Shown piece by piece: positions 16,459-23,364 of a DNA stretch of 23,364 nt. A program made the translations under genes and the position numbers. This DNA is from a virus. The notes below the pieces were generated by a model. That model made no database searches and was not told where the DNA came from. It saw nothing but the letters and a program-made list of their open reading frames with translations. The stretch is taken from positions 1-23,364 of IMG/VR virus record IMGVR_UViG_3300021091_005544. One strand, written 5' to 3'. Every line of letters starts with the position of its first letter. Position 1 is the stretch's first letter.

Positions 16459-18502
16459 AATAGTTTACAGCTAAGAGACCTCTTCTAAAATCTAAGTTAG
16501 ATTGTGATTTTTGAGTTAAAACCATTTGACTAGAACTGTTATTTACTACTACATTACTACTCGATTGCTCTTTATCTCTAATTTCTTTTAAAGTGCCTAA
16601 ACTTGTATCAGTAAGCTTAGCTTGTTGCTGTTGTACTTTTATAGAATTGTCTAATCTATCTCTAATTTCATTTAGAGAGGTATTTAATTCAAGTATACTG
16701 TCGTTAAGTGTAGTTGTTGATGTATATAAACTATCAAAAACTGCATCTTTGTCAGACATTATTTCTAAAGGTGGTGTTTTTTTAGCTGCAACCTGTACTT
16801 GCTGGGTAGGTATTTCTACCTTCTTTAAATCATTTACATATTTTAAATTACCTAGTTTTTCTAATCCTTTTACATTAGTTATCTGTTCAAGCCCTTTACT
16901 TACAATATTCATCTGATCAATAAATCCTTCACCATACTTTTCTTGCGTAAATGTAGCTATAGCAGTCGACAGCACATTAACATTATCAGCGGCAATCTTT
17001 AATTTTTCACTTTTATCAGCGAATGCAATTATTGATTCTAGAGGCGTTTTACCGTTTACTAGTCTAGTTAAAAATGTACTAGCAGCTGAAGCAACGTTAC
17101 CCCCTGCTTGTGCAACACCGAATGTTGCAACAGCTAAACCTAAAGCAGTTACCGCACCTGCTACTCTAAAAATATGACCGGGATCTTGAGTAATAAGCCA
17201 TTTAAAAGTATCGCTAAATTTAGTAAATACCTTTTCTATTGTGTTTAGAGCCTTAGTGGCTATATCTCTTACAAAATCTATAAGAGTTTTAAATGAATTA
17301 AAAAATTGATCTACAAACGACCTAACGGTTTTAACGGCATCAAGAAGCGTTTCGCCAATTAATGTTGCTAAAGGCTTAATGCTACTAAAAACCGAATCTA
17401 CTATTTTTCTAAAATTTTCGAACGCTGAAACTAAAATTGTTTTAACGTAGGGTGCAATAGTTGTTATCCCATCTATTACTCTTGCTAAAATATCTTTAAG
17501 AGGGGGTATTAATGCTAATAAAATATCTTTTACAGCAGATAAAGTTGGTAAAAAAACATCTTTAAAGGTATTTAAAATTGTGGGAATTTTATCTATTAAG
17601 GAAAGCCCTATTTCCTTTACGTACCCCGCTATTTGCGTTATGTAAGGCATAATTGGCGGTAAATTAGATAAAATGACTTCAGTTAGCTTAGAAATTCCTC
17701 CAAAAAATGAATTTACTATAGTAGGAATATTTGCAACAATATACATAAAAAATTCTTTAATATCTTTTATAATGGGTAATAAAATATCTCCAATAGACTT
17801 TAATACGGGAGGGATATGAGAAAGAATAGTATCTGCTAGTTTAACAATATTTTCTACTACTGTTTGTATAAGCGGTAGAATAACTGTAGACATAGCTTTA
17901 CCTGCGCTTTCGATAGCAGGTGGTAGTACTTTAACTAGAAAATCACCAACTGCAGGCAATGCGTCTTTCATAAATGCAGCAATTTTATCAAGATTTTTAA
18001 GCAATAAAAATATTACAGCTACTCCGCCTACTGCTGCAATAGCTGCTATTAAAACACCCCATATTCCTGCACCTCCTACTAGACCGCCTAAGAAATTACC
18101 AGCTGCTCCTGCCATACCACCGCCTTTTTTACCTCCCCCGGTTGTTTGCATAGCTAATGAACCTGCAACACTCTCTGAAAATACTCTTTTAAGGTTTCTT
18201 AAAACATCTCTAGATACAAATTCTATTCTAACCTTAATTCCATTTTTTTGAAACACTTTTTGATTTTCATCATATAATTCTTTTTGCTTTTTGTTTAGTT
18301 TGTCAAAATTTTTTTCAAATTCTTTTGAGTAGATTTTAGCTATTTCTTTTTGTCTTTCTTTTTCTCTAGGTTGAAGACGGTCTACTTTATTTTTATCTTT
18401 ATTTTTATCTTCTGCTTCAGGCATCTCGTTGTATATAGCATCTAAACGTGAACTAATTTTAGTTAGTTGATCTAGAAATAGCTGAAATTGCTGAGGATCC
18501 AT
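16457..18502 (-). CDS. Tail tape-measure protein
   Basis: A 681-residue protein (T4 gp29 is 590). Order of parts: charged coiled-coil N-terminus (1-110, rich in Lys/Glu/Gln), a Gly-rich stretch (GGGKKGGGMAGAAG, 122-135), a strongly hydrophobic segment at about 145-168 (IWGVLIAAIAAVGGVAVIFLLL), long amphipathic helices with regular proline breaks (185-360), a second hydrophobic part (about 455-490) and a coiled-coil C-terminus with Gln/Ser-rich end. This build is typical of tape measures, which fill the tube lumen, set its length and contact the membrane at DNA delivery. At about 1.5 angstroms per residue, helical packing of 681 residues would suggest a tail near 100 nm; this is only a rule-of-thumb estimate. 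The two gp26/gp51-like genes lie just upstream, as chaperone genes often do. Confidence 0.88.
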   Translation of the reverse strand: MDPQQFQLFLDQLTKISSRLDAIYNEMPEAEDKNKDKNKVDRLQPREKERQKEIAKIYSKEFEKNFDKLNKKQKELYDENQKVFQKNGIKVRIEFVSRDVLRNLKRVFSESVAGSLAMQTTGGGKKGGGMAGAAGNFLGGLVGGAGIWGVLIAAIAAVGGVAVIFLLLKNLDKIAAFMKDALPAVGDFLVKVLPPAIESAGKAMSTVILPLIQTVVENIVKLADTILSHIPPVLKSIGDILLPIIKDIKEFFMYIVANIPTIVNSFFGGISKLTEVILSNLPPIMPYITQIAGYVKEIGLSLIDKIPTILNTFKDVFLPTLSAVKDILLALIPPLKDILARVIDGITTIAPYVKTILVSAFENFRKIVDSVFSSIKPLATLIGETLLDAVKTVRSFVDQFFNSFKTLIDFVRDIATKALNTIEKVFTKFSDTFKWLITQDPGHIFRVAGAVTALGLAVATFGVAQAGGNVASAASTFLTRLVNGKTPLESIIAFADKSEKLKIAADNVNVLSTAIATFTQEKYGEGFIDQMNIVSKGLEQITNVKGLEKLGNLKYVNDLKKVEIPTQQVQVAAKKTPPLEIMSDKDAVFDSLYTSTTTLNDSILELNTSLNEIRDRLDNSIKVQQQQAKLTDTSLGTLKEIRDKEQSSSNVVVNNSSSQMVLTQKSQSNLDFRRGLLAVNY

Positions 18503-18512
18503 AAGCTATTAA

Positions 18513-18520
18513 TACTTATG
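18513..18520 (-). promoter_or_regulatory. Weak late-promoter-like element CATAAGTA before the tape measure
   Basis: The minus strand has CATAAGTA ten bases before the tape-measure ATG in the 38-base gap 18503-18540. It shares ATAAGTA with the element at 16451-16458, but both base identity and spacing depart from the main pattern. Confidence 0.2.
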
Positions 18521-18540
18521 AACAAACTACTTAAATTGCG

Positions 18541-19314
18541 CTATTCTTTTGTAAAAAATGCAGTGTCTAAATTTAAAGTAACTTCTTTATCACCAACAAA
18601 TACTTTAAGAGGCTCGCTTTCTACTTTTCTAATCTTAGCAATACTCTCAATTAATTTAGTGGTTACTGCCATCGGTAAGCTTTCTACAGTTTCAACCTTT
18701 TGATTAATAGAAAGAACATTAAACTTTATTTCATCAATCTTACTATCAACAGTAATTTTAATACTATCAATAAATTTAATAATTTCATAGACATAAACCT
18801 CACCAATTAAATCTTTAACTTTTTCAGAGTCTGCGCTTTTACGAGTTTCTAAAACTTTTTTACATTCTAAATTAATTCTATAATCTTCTTCTAATGAAGG
18901 TACTTTGGTAACAATTTCCAAGTTATCAAAAGTAAGGGTTTCAGAAAGACTTGCTACGTTTACAGGATCTTTTTTACTTAGAGAGTTATTTAAATCTATA
19001 TTAAGCTTTTCTTCTCCATCTGAAATATAGTTAGAACCTAAAGAATTAGTCCTTAATGCAAGCAATATTAAGGGCTTATCTAAAATAGATAGATTACTTT
19101 TAGATTGTAAATTTTCTTTAATTATTTCCGATGTAGCAAGAGAGAATGTAATAGGAGAAAGAATAACATCTAATGCTGTTTTAATAATGCTTTTTTGCTG
19201 TCTTATGGTTAGAGGAACTAGCGCGACTTCAGAATTTAAAGACCGGGCAAAGACATTAACCTTATTAGAAATAGCTATCTGTTTTATTTTGTCTAAAACT
19301 GAATTACTGCTCAC
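18541..19314 (-). CDS. gp26/gp51-like baseplate or tail-assembly protein (second of a tandem pair)
   Basis: A 257-residue soluble protein. Residues 28-80 show the pattern of the T4 gp26/gp51 group (T4_baseplate family): VALVPLTIRQQKSIIKTALD, a Thr/Ser-rich break, a helix ending IIKENL, then LDKPLILLALRTNSLG, where the -LLALR-x-x-S-x-G core is the best clue. The rest is mixed, with a helical middle and a C-terminal VGDKEVTLNLDTAFF. In T4, gp26 and gp51 are needed for central hub assembly. In long-tailed phages generally, genes in this spot encode tape-measure chaperones. The start is GTG at 19314-19312, fixed by an in-frame TAA directly upstream. TATAAATT lies five bases before the GTG. Family placement is from memory of the pattern and should be treated as probable only. 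Confidence 0.7.
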   Translation of the reverse strand: MSSNSVLDKIKQIAISNKVNVFARSLNSEVALVPLTIRQQKSIIKTALDVILSPITFSLATSEIIKENLQSKSNLSILDKPLILLALRTNSLGSNYISDGEEKLNIDLNNSLSKKDPVNVASLSETLTFDNLEIVTKVPSLEEDYRINLECKKVLETRKSADSEKVKDLIGEVYVYEIIKFIDSIKITVDSKIDEIKFNVLSINQKVETVESLPMAVTTKLIESIAKIRKVESEPLKVFVGDKEVTLNLDTAFFTKE

Positions 19315-19319
19315 TTAAT

Positions 19320-19327
19320 AATTTATA
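19320..19327 (-). promoter_or_regulatory. Late-promoter-like element TATAAATT (one mismatch)
   Basis: The minus strand reads TATAAATT, five bases before the GTG of the 257-residue gene, in a 19-base gap. It differs from the T4 late consensus only in the last base and holds the five-base distance. Confidence 0.4.
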
Positions 19328-19333
19328 CGGGGA

Positions 19334-20191
19334 CTATAGTTTTCCAGGGTTAATAGGTATATTAGGTGTTTTTGACTTCTTACTTTGTTCTTCTTGTCTC
19401 TTTATTTCATCCTCAAATAGTCTAATTACCAATAAGTTCTCTGCAAACGTATTGTTGTCTAAGTATTCTGGTGTGTAGTGCAATTTACTTACTAAGATAT
19501 ACTGCATTTCGTAAATATTTGACAAATTAGCTCTAAAAACTAATTTTAAAAGCTCTAATAAAGTACCGTCATATGGATTTAAAACTAACGCCTCATCTAA
19601 TGTTGGTATTTTAAATTCTAAATTTTTAAAACTTTCAACTACTTCATCAAAAAACGTTTTTATTTCAAAAATAACGTTACCGGGTAATGATTCAATTATT
19701 TCATTTTTTAAATTTATTTCAATATCATCAAAATTGTAAGTAGAGTCGTCGATTTTTACACTTTTAATCATTAAATGAGGTAATTCTAAAAAATTCTCAA
19801 TAATAAAATTATTAGGAAGACCGAATATAACTTCTAAATTTTGGTGAGTAATGGTTTTATTAAATATTTGCTTAAAATTTAAACAACTATTTAAAAAATC
19901 AGTAACAGATATCTTTACATTCTGCTTTTTTTGAAACATCTCTAATTCAGGGGAAATACTTACACTTCTAAGCAAAAGTAAACAACAAAATTTATCAAAA
20001 TTAGAAAGTTTGTAATAAAAATTTTTATTCTCTAAATTTTCAAATAAAATATTATTAAAATAATACTCAATAAATTCGTTTTTATCGGATAGGATGTATT
20101 TGTTAAGGTCTTTAAATTGCTTAAAAGACAATTCTTTTATTTTAAGCGATGTTTTTAAAGTAGGTGGCTCAAAATTTAAATAAAATGACAT
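19334..20191 (-). CDS. gp26/gp51-like protein or tail-assembly chaperone (first of a tandem pair)
   Basis: A 285-residue, Phe/Asn/Leu-rich helical protein. Its N-terminal half repeats the layout of the following gene: ELSFKQFKDLNKYILSD (25-41), a helix with FNNILFENL, then FDKFCCLLLLRSVSIS (64-79), lining up with LDKPLILLALRTNSLG of the neighbour. The C-terminal part has IYEMQYILVSKLHYTPEYLD and a Lys/Glu-rich tail ending PINPGKL. The ATG overlaps the stop of the 302-residue tube-associated gene by one base (TAATG). Sitting between tube and tape measure, it occupies the classic tail-chaperone place. Either a hub assembly protein or a tape-measure chaperone would fit; I cannot decide between them. 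Confidence 0.65.
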   Translation of the reverse strand: MSFYLNFEPPTLKTSLKIKELSFKQFKDLNKYILSDKNEFIEYYFNNILFENLENKNFYYKLSNFDKFCCLLLLRSVSISPELEMFQKKQNVKISVTDFLNSCLNFKQIFNKTITHQNLEVIFGLPNNFIIENFLELPHLMIKSVKIDDSTYNFDDIEINLKNEIIESLPGNVIFEIKTFFDEVVESFKNLEFKIPTLDEALVLNPYDGTLLELLKLVFRANLSNIYEMQYILVSKLHYTPEYLDNNTFAENLLVIRLFEDEIKRQEEQSKKSKTPNIPINPGKL

Positions 20192-21099
20192 TATAAGAAC
20201 CCTAAAGGATTTATATTCCCAAGTCCGTTTTGGAAGCTTGTAATTCTAGGAATAGATCCATTAGATATTCTATTAACTATGTCAGCAATAGGCAAGTAAA
20301 GATTGTTTTCTAATGTATAATTAGAATACGTCCACCTTGTGCTGTAAGTGGTTAGCTTTTCATCTGAATAATCTAGTGATTGTTCAGATATTTGAAATGG
20401 CATACAATTAAAAAAGTTAAATACTTTTCTAGGTATCATGGAAATACCTTGGTAGGTTCTGGTATATTCAAGTAAAGTCATATTAACTTTCATATTTCTT
20501 GGGTCTTTATTACCTTGCACATCACCGGGGCGAGCTGCCATACCGAAATGTGATCCTAAAATAACCCAAGGTCTAAGAACAAAATCAACAAATGAAGTGT
20601 TTGTTTCTCTAAACTCAATTACCATTTCCGGTGCTTCAGATAATCTCGGTCCCCCTAGTACCCCGGGTAAGAACCCTCTATTATTATTAATTGAAGCTGT
20701 ACTTACAGCAAATTGTTCTGTGGGTATGGTAATTGCATGTGCAAACAAACACCCTACTATCTTTTGTAAGGGAAAACTATTTAAAATTGCCCGGGCCGTA
20801 TCTATATCAAATCCCTTTTTACTACCATCGGTTCTTTCCAACCCTTGAATGACACTACTTCTTAATGCGGGGGGGTAATTATCTATGACTATAATCCATT
20901 GGGTGGTATTAGGAATCGAGGTAAACCATGATTCCATTTGAACCAAGAAATAATCTCTCGGTGAAATAATTGGTACCCCGGGTATATTAAAACCAAAGAG
21001 ATTTATTGCTTGGGGAGCAAAAGAGGCATTTGTTCCTCTACCTAAATCTGCGAAATTTTGACCGAGTGAATTTAAAGCACTGGTAAACGGGTTGTTCAC
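20191..21099 (-). CDS. Tail-tube-associated or baseplate-tube junction protein (gp54/gp48-like)
   Basis: A 302-residue protein next to the tail tube gene. After a Ser/Asn/Gly-rich N-terminus and GFNIPGVPIISPRDYFLVQM (36-55), the body is beta-rich. Its last ~90 residues read like the tube-fold strands: NMKVNMTLLEYTRTYQGISM, then VFNFFNCMPFQISEQSLDYS and LTTYSTRWTYSNYTL. The phrase of Cys-Met-Pro, a Ser-x-x-x-Leu-Asp-Tyr turn and a terminal T-Y-S strand is shared with many myovirus tube and tube-initiator proteins. T4 gp54 (320 residues) has similar size and begins tube polymerisation. The start is GTG, and TCTAAATA lies five bases before it. A tail terminator or second tube protein is the alternative. 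Confidence 0.7.
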   Translation of the reverse strand: MNNPFTSALNSLGQNFADLGRGTNASFAPQAINLFGFNIPGVPIISPRDYFLVQMESWFTSIPNTTQWIIVIDNYPPALRSSVIQGLERTDGSKKGFDIDTARAILNSFPLQKIVGCLFAHAITIPTEQFAVSTASINNNRGFLPGVLGGPRLSEAPEMVIEFRETNTSFVDFVLRPWVILGSHFGMAARPGDVQGNKDPRNMKVNMTLLEYTRTYQGISMIPRKVFNFFNCMPFQISEQSLDYSDEKLTTYSTRWTYSNYTLENNLYLPIADIVNRISNGSIPRITSFQNGLGNINPLGFL

Positions 21100-21104
21100 C
21101 TAAT

Positions 21105-21112
21105 TATTTAGA
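21105..21112 (-). promoter_or_regulatory. T4-late-like promoter element TCTAAATA before the 302-residue gene
   Basis: The minus strand reads TCTAAATA five bases before the GTG, within the 26-base gap after the tail tube stop. It contains CTAAATA, a variant I recall being proposed for late promoters of T4-like cyanophages. No Shine-Dalgarno lies closer to the start. Confidence 0.55.
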
Positions 21113-21125
21113 TCTAAACTACTAA

Positions 21126-21674
21126 TTAGCTAAGCTTTCTCCAATAATGATAGGAGACAGTAGCAGTAAATTCAATTGTCTCACCGGTACCGGTGGCAAT
21201 ATTATACTGAAGAGGGCCGACATTTCTAACAGAAACACCAACTAGTTGATATTGACCAACGCTGTTTAATTCATTATCTAGCTGAACTAAGTCGATAATA
21301 GCGGTTTGCTTAGGAGAAAAATAATTTCCAGTGGAATTTGCATCATTAAAAATGTCTGTTGACCACTGTTCAAATTTCTGACGGATTTGAGACTGCGCAT
21401 CAGCATAAAATGTCAATTCGTAACCATCACTATTAGGATATGTAGCATTACCGGGTAAGTTAAAGTTTAATCCCATGTATGGAACAGGAACATTAGTAAT
21501 AGAGCGGGCAGGTAAGGTAGCTGTCTTTACATAAACTAGATCGTTTTCATCAAATGTTACGGTGCTTGCACCACCAGTATTAATAGAAAGTACACGAAAA
21601 TTAAAGTCACGTGCAAATTCGCGGGTTGTCGCTACCCTGTAAAAGTCTGTAATTAATTGATTTACGTCTGCCAT
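21126..21674 (-). CDS. 19: Tail tube protein, gp19-like
   Basis: A 182-residue protein, near the 163 residues of T4 gp19. It has the tube layout: N-terminal helix (LITDFYRVATTREFARDFNF, 7-26), a long loop region (NDLVYVKTATLPARSITNVPV, 44-64), NLPGNATYPNSDGYELTFYAD (71-91), a helix (SQIRQKFEQWSTDIF) and closing strands (QLVGVSVRNVGPLQYN, TIEFTATVSYHYWRK). Hexameric rings of this protein stack into the inner tube through which DNA passes. It is directly after the sheath gene (25-base gap), as in T4 (18-19). Its start has AATAAATA five bases upstream. G+C content looks higher than in the baseplate genes, as expected for a very highly expressed gene. Confidence 0.9.
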   Translation of the reverse strand: MADVNQLITDFYRVATTREFARDFNFRVLSINTGGASTVTFDENDLVYVKTATLPARSITNVPVPYMGLNFNLPGNATYPNSDGYELTFYADAQSQIRQKFEQWSTDIFNDANSTGNYFSPKQTAIIDLVQLDNELNSVGQYQLVGVSVRNVGPLQYNIATGTGETIEFTATVSYHYWRKLS

Positions 21675-21679
21675 AAAAT

Positions 21680-21687
21680 TATTTATT
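21680..21687 (-). promoter_or_regulatory. T4-late-like promoter element AATAAATA before the tail tube gene
   Basis: The minus strand reads AATAAATA five bases before the tube ATG, in the 25-base gap between sheath and tube. GAAGGG lies upstream, 14 bases from the ATG. A separate start for the tube would fit its need for many copies. Confidence 0.55.
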
Positions 21688-21699
21688 ACCCTTCACCAT

Positions 21700-23364
21700 T
21701 TATGACACTATCTCCTGGAAGTTTGTTCCGGTTCTAGTAGCATAGAAGTTGCAAAGGATGTACTCTGCTGTTCTTACTGGTTTAATGTAAATGTCAATAA
21801 CTAATGTGTTATCATCTATTACTGCAGGTGTATTATTACGTTCATCACATATGATTAGGTAATCATATATTCCTTGCGTGTTCTTTGCGTTTTCAAACAA
21901 GGGACTGATAGTATTAATAACCTGTGTACGAGTAAAGAGTGTATTGGGTTCGAATACAAAATATTTTAAAGTATCGCGTGTTGCAGATTCGAGATTGAGG
22001 AACAACCTACGAACATTAATTCTATCAAATGCGCTTGGCTTCTTTTGTAAGGTTTTCTGTCCAAAGATTACAAAGCCTTCAGAAGGAAAGAACGCAACAG
22101 GATTAATATTAATCTTATACAATTGATCGCGTTGTTTTTGCTTAGGATAGATAGCTACATCATTTGCACCAACTACCACACCGCGGGAGAACCCAGCCGG
22201 GGCGTACCAAGGTTGATAATTGTTATCGGTCTTAGCCATTGCAGCGGCTGCAAAGCCTGAAAACGGAACCCAGACTTGTTGATCGGTAGCAGCATCTGTT
22301 ACCTGGATACAATTGGCAAACGTACAAGCATAACTTGTATTGTAAGCGGCAAACTGATTCTTTAGCGGCCAATAAATATCATCTGAGAAGCTCATTCCAC
22401 GGATATCTAATGTTTTAACATTTGCACCTTGTACAAATATATTCGAGATAGAATCGAGAACTAAAAGATGATCTTTTCTAGCTTCTGCGAGATTTAAAAG
22501 AGGTTGTACTGCGGCATTATAACGAGTTACTCCTACAGGAAGTGTAGCAGGGTTTTGTACTTTTAATGAATCTACTAGTTCATCAAACGGTGCAGTTTCA
22601 TCAAAGTATGTATATGTAGAAGGATTAAAGGAATTAGCATAAATTGTACCTAACCCGGCTTCTACTGTAATCGTAATTGGATAAAGATCTACGTTATTAA
22701 CTCTTTCTGTGGCATTTGTAAGCTTGAGAGGTAGATTACCAATAATCTTAGTTGCTAAATCTTGATTATCATAGTCACCTAACGGATAAAGAGCTGCTGT
22801 GCTACCTAATGCAGCTAACATAGCTTGAACGCTTGCTTGAGGTGCGCCAACACGGGCTGTATATTCAAGGGCTGTTTCGCCGGCAAGAGGTGTAGCCAAG
22901 TCGTGGCTAAGGAAACGAACCTTTTTATCAGGAATTCCAGAAAGGTTTAACCATGTTGTATCGTTTTTATTAGCAATATATGGGTTAACAATTACCGTGG
23001 TATTAAATGACCCGGCATTGGATTGTTCGATCGAAAAATTAACAGCAGGTCCACCGTTTTCACTATTAATCTGTCTATTCGAATCAAAAGACCCTGTATA
23101 GCTTTCTTGTAAAACATAATCTAAAGCGATTGTATCGGGAGAAAATACAGACTGACGAAGTTTAAATACCCCGATTGCAACGGTATCATCAAATTGATTG
23201 GAGGAAATATCAAAAGAAGGAATATTTTCTAGTACTTCGGAAACTGAACCTTGAACGCCAGTAGAATCCGCACTTAACGTAAAGTTTAGTCTAGTCGAAG
23301 GAACTTCTACGTAGTTACCACCAAAAATGGCAGTTGTTTCATTGTTAATTGTATATACTCTGTT
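21700..23364 (-). CDS. 18: Tail sheath protein, gp18-like (5' end off the window)
   Basis: The frame stays open from the TAA at 21702-21700 to the right edge, giving the C-terminal 554 residues; the true start lies outside. A TTG at 22899 is an internal Leu codon, not the start, because coding continues without a stop through 155 more codons. The C-terminal ~100 residues are a textbook T4-type sheath domain: LKYFVFEPNTLFTRTQVINT, a helix, YDYLIICDERNNTPAVIDDN, then VIDIYIKPVRTAEYI and NFYATRTG at the end. These strands form the mesh that links neighbouring sheath subunits. Sheath contraction drives the tube through the host envelope. T4 gp18 has 659 residues, so perhaps 100 or more are missing here. 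Followed by the tube gene. Confidence 0.97.
   Translation of the reverse strand, partial: NRVYTINNETTAIFGGNYVEVPSTRLNFTLSADSTGVQGSVSEVLENIPSFDISSNQFDDTVAIGVFKLRQSVFSPDTIALDYVLQESYTGSFDSNRQINSENGGPAVNFSIEQSNAGSFNTTVIVNPYIANKNDTTWLNLSGIPDKKVRFLSHDLATPLAGETALEYTARVGAPQASVQAMLAALGSTAALYPLGDYDNQDLATKIIGNLPLKLTNATERVNNVDLYPITITVEAGLGTIYANSFNPSTYTYFDETAPFDELVDSLKVQNPATLPVGVTRYNAAVQPLLNLAEARKDHLLVLDSISNIFVQGANVKTLDIRGMSFSDDIYWPLKNQFAAYNTSYACTFANCIQVTDAATDQQVWVPFSGFAAAAMAKTDNNYQPWYAPAGFSRGVVVGANDVAIYPKQKQRDQLYKININPVAFFPSEGFVIFGQKTLQKKPSAFDRINVRRLFLNLESATRDTLKYFVFEPNTLFTRTQVINTISPLFENAKNTQGIYDYLIICDERNNTPAVIDDNTLVIDIYIKPVRTAEYILCNFYATRTGTNFQEIVS

Noticed and set aside
16593-16916. Plus-strand reading frame of 107 codons
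   Set aside because: Antisense to the coiled-coil end of the tape measure; Ser/Leu-rich chance frame without a start signal.
18541-20191. Programmed frameshift joining the two chaperone-like genes
   Set aside because: The genes are separated by 19 bases, and the second has its own GTG directly after an in-frame stop; I see no slippery sequence joining them.
21700-22899. A complete 399-residue sheath starting at 22899
   Set aside because: The start codon would be TTG in the middle of an open frame; the same frame runs without a stop to the right edge, so this is an internal codon of a longer gene.
1-23364. tRNA genes, CRISPR array, insertion sequences or attachment sites
   Set aside because: Gaps between genes are at most 70 bases, and no cloverleaf-like, repeat-spacer or inverted-end pattern was found in them.

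Overview
The window is a gene-dense, AT-rich stretch (roughly two-thirds A+T by eye) of a contractile-tailed (myovirus) phage genome of the wider T4-like superfamily. The host cannot be read from the sequence. Evidence for the lineage: a T4-type tail sheath, a tail tube, a gp25-like wedge protein, a gp6/baseplate-J-like wedge protein, a gp53-like LysM-type wedge protein, a tape measure, a gp44-like clamp-loader ATPase and a trimeric dUTPase, all close together. No tRNA, CRISPR array, insertion sequence or integrase was seen. Almost every base is coding; the largest gap is 70 bases.

Layout, in the main (minus) direction of transcription from right to left. (1) Tail shaft: sheath (C-terminal 554 residues, running off the right edge), tube, and a 302-residue tube-associated protein. 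(2) Two tandem proteins resembling the gp26/gp51 baseplate/chaperone family, then the 681-residue tape measure. (3) Central baseplate: a 435-residue gp48-like candidate, the gp53-like protein, a 518-residue gp27-like hub candidate, and a 683-residue protein with an N-terminal 3D (Asp-Asp-Asp) cell-wall domain that probably replaces the gp5 lysozyme. (4) A break at about 8.6-11.2 kb: two plus-strand genes flank a minus-strand replication/nucleotide pair (dUTPase and clamp loader). (5) Wedge: gp25, gp6, a 1155-residue protein with a PKD domain and a six-bladed propeller, then at least 920 residues of another large structural protein running off the left edge.

Most products would work together in building the tail: tube polymerising on the baseplate, sheath around it, tape measure setting length, hub enzyme opening the wall, wedges and large proteins forming the periphery. 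dUTPase and clamp loader belong to DNA metabolism and are out of place here.

The most interesting non-coding signal is a T4-late-promoter-like motif, (N)(A/C/T)TAAATA, exactly five bases before the start codon of five genes on both strands, with near-matches at three more. If these are promoters, transcripts would begin at or beside the start codon, so the late mRNAs would be leaderless or nearly so. Genes whose start touches or overlaps the preceding stop generally lack the motif.
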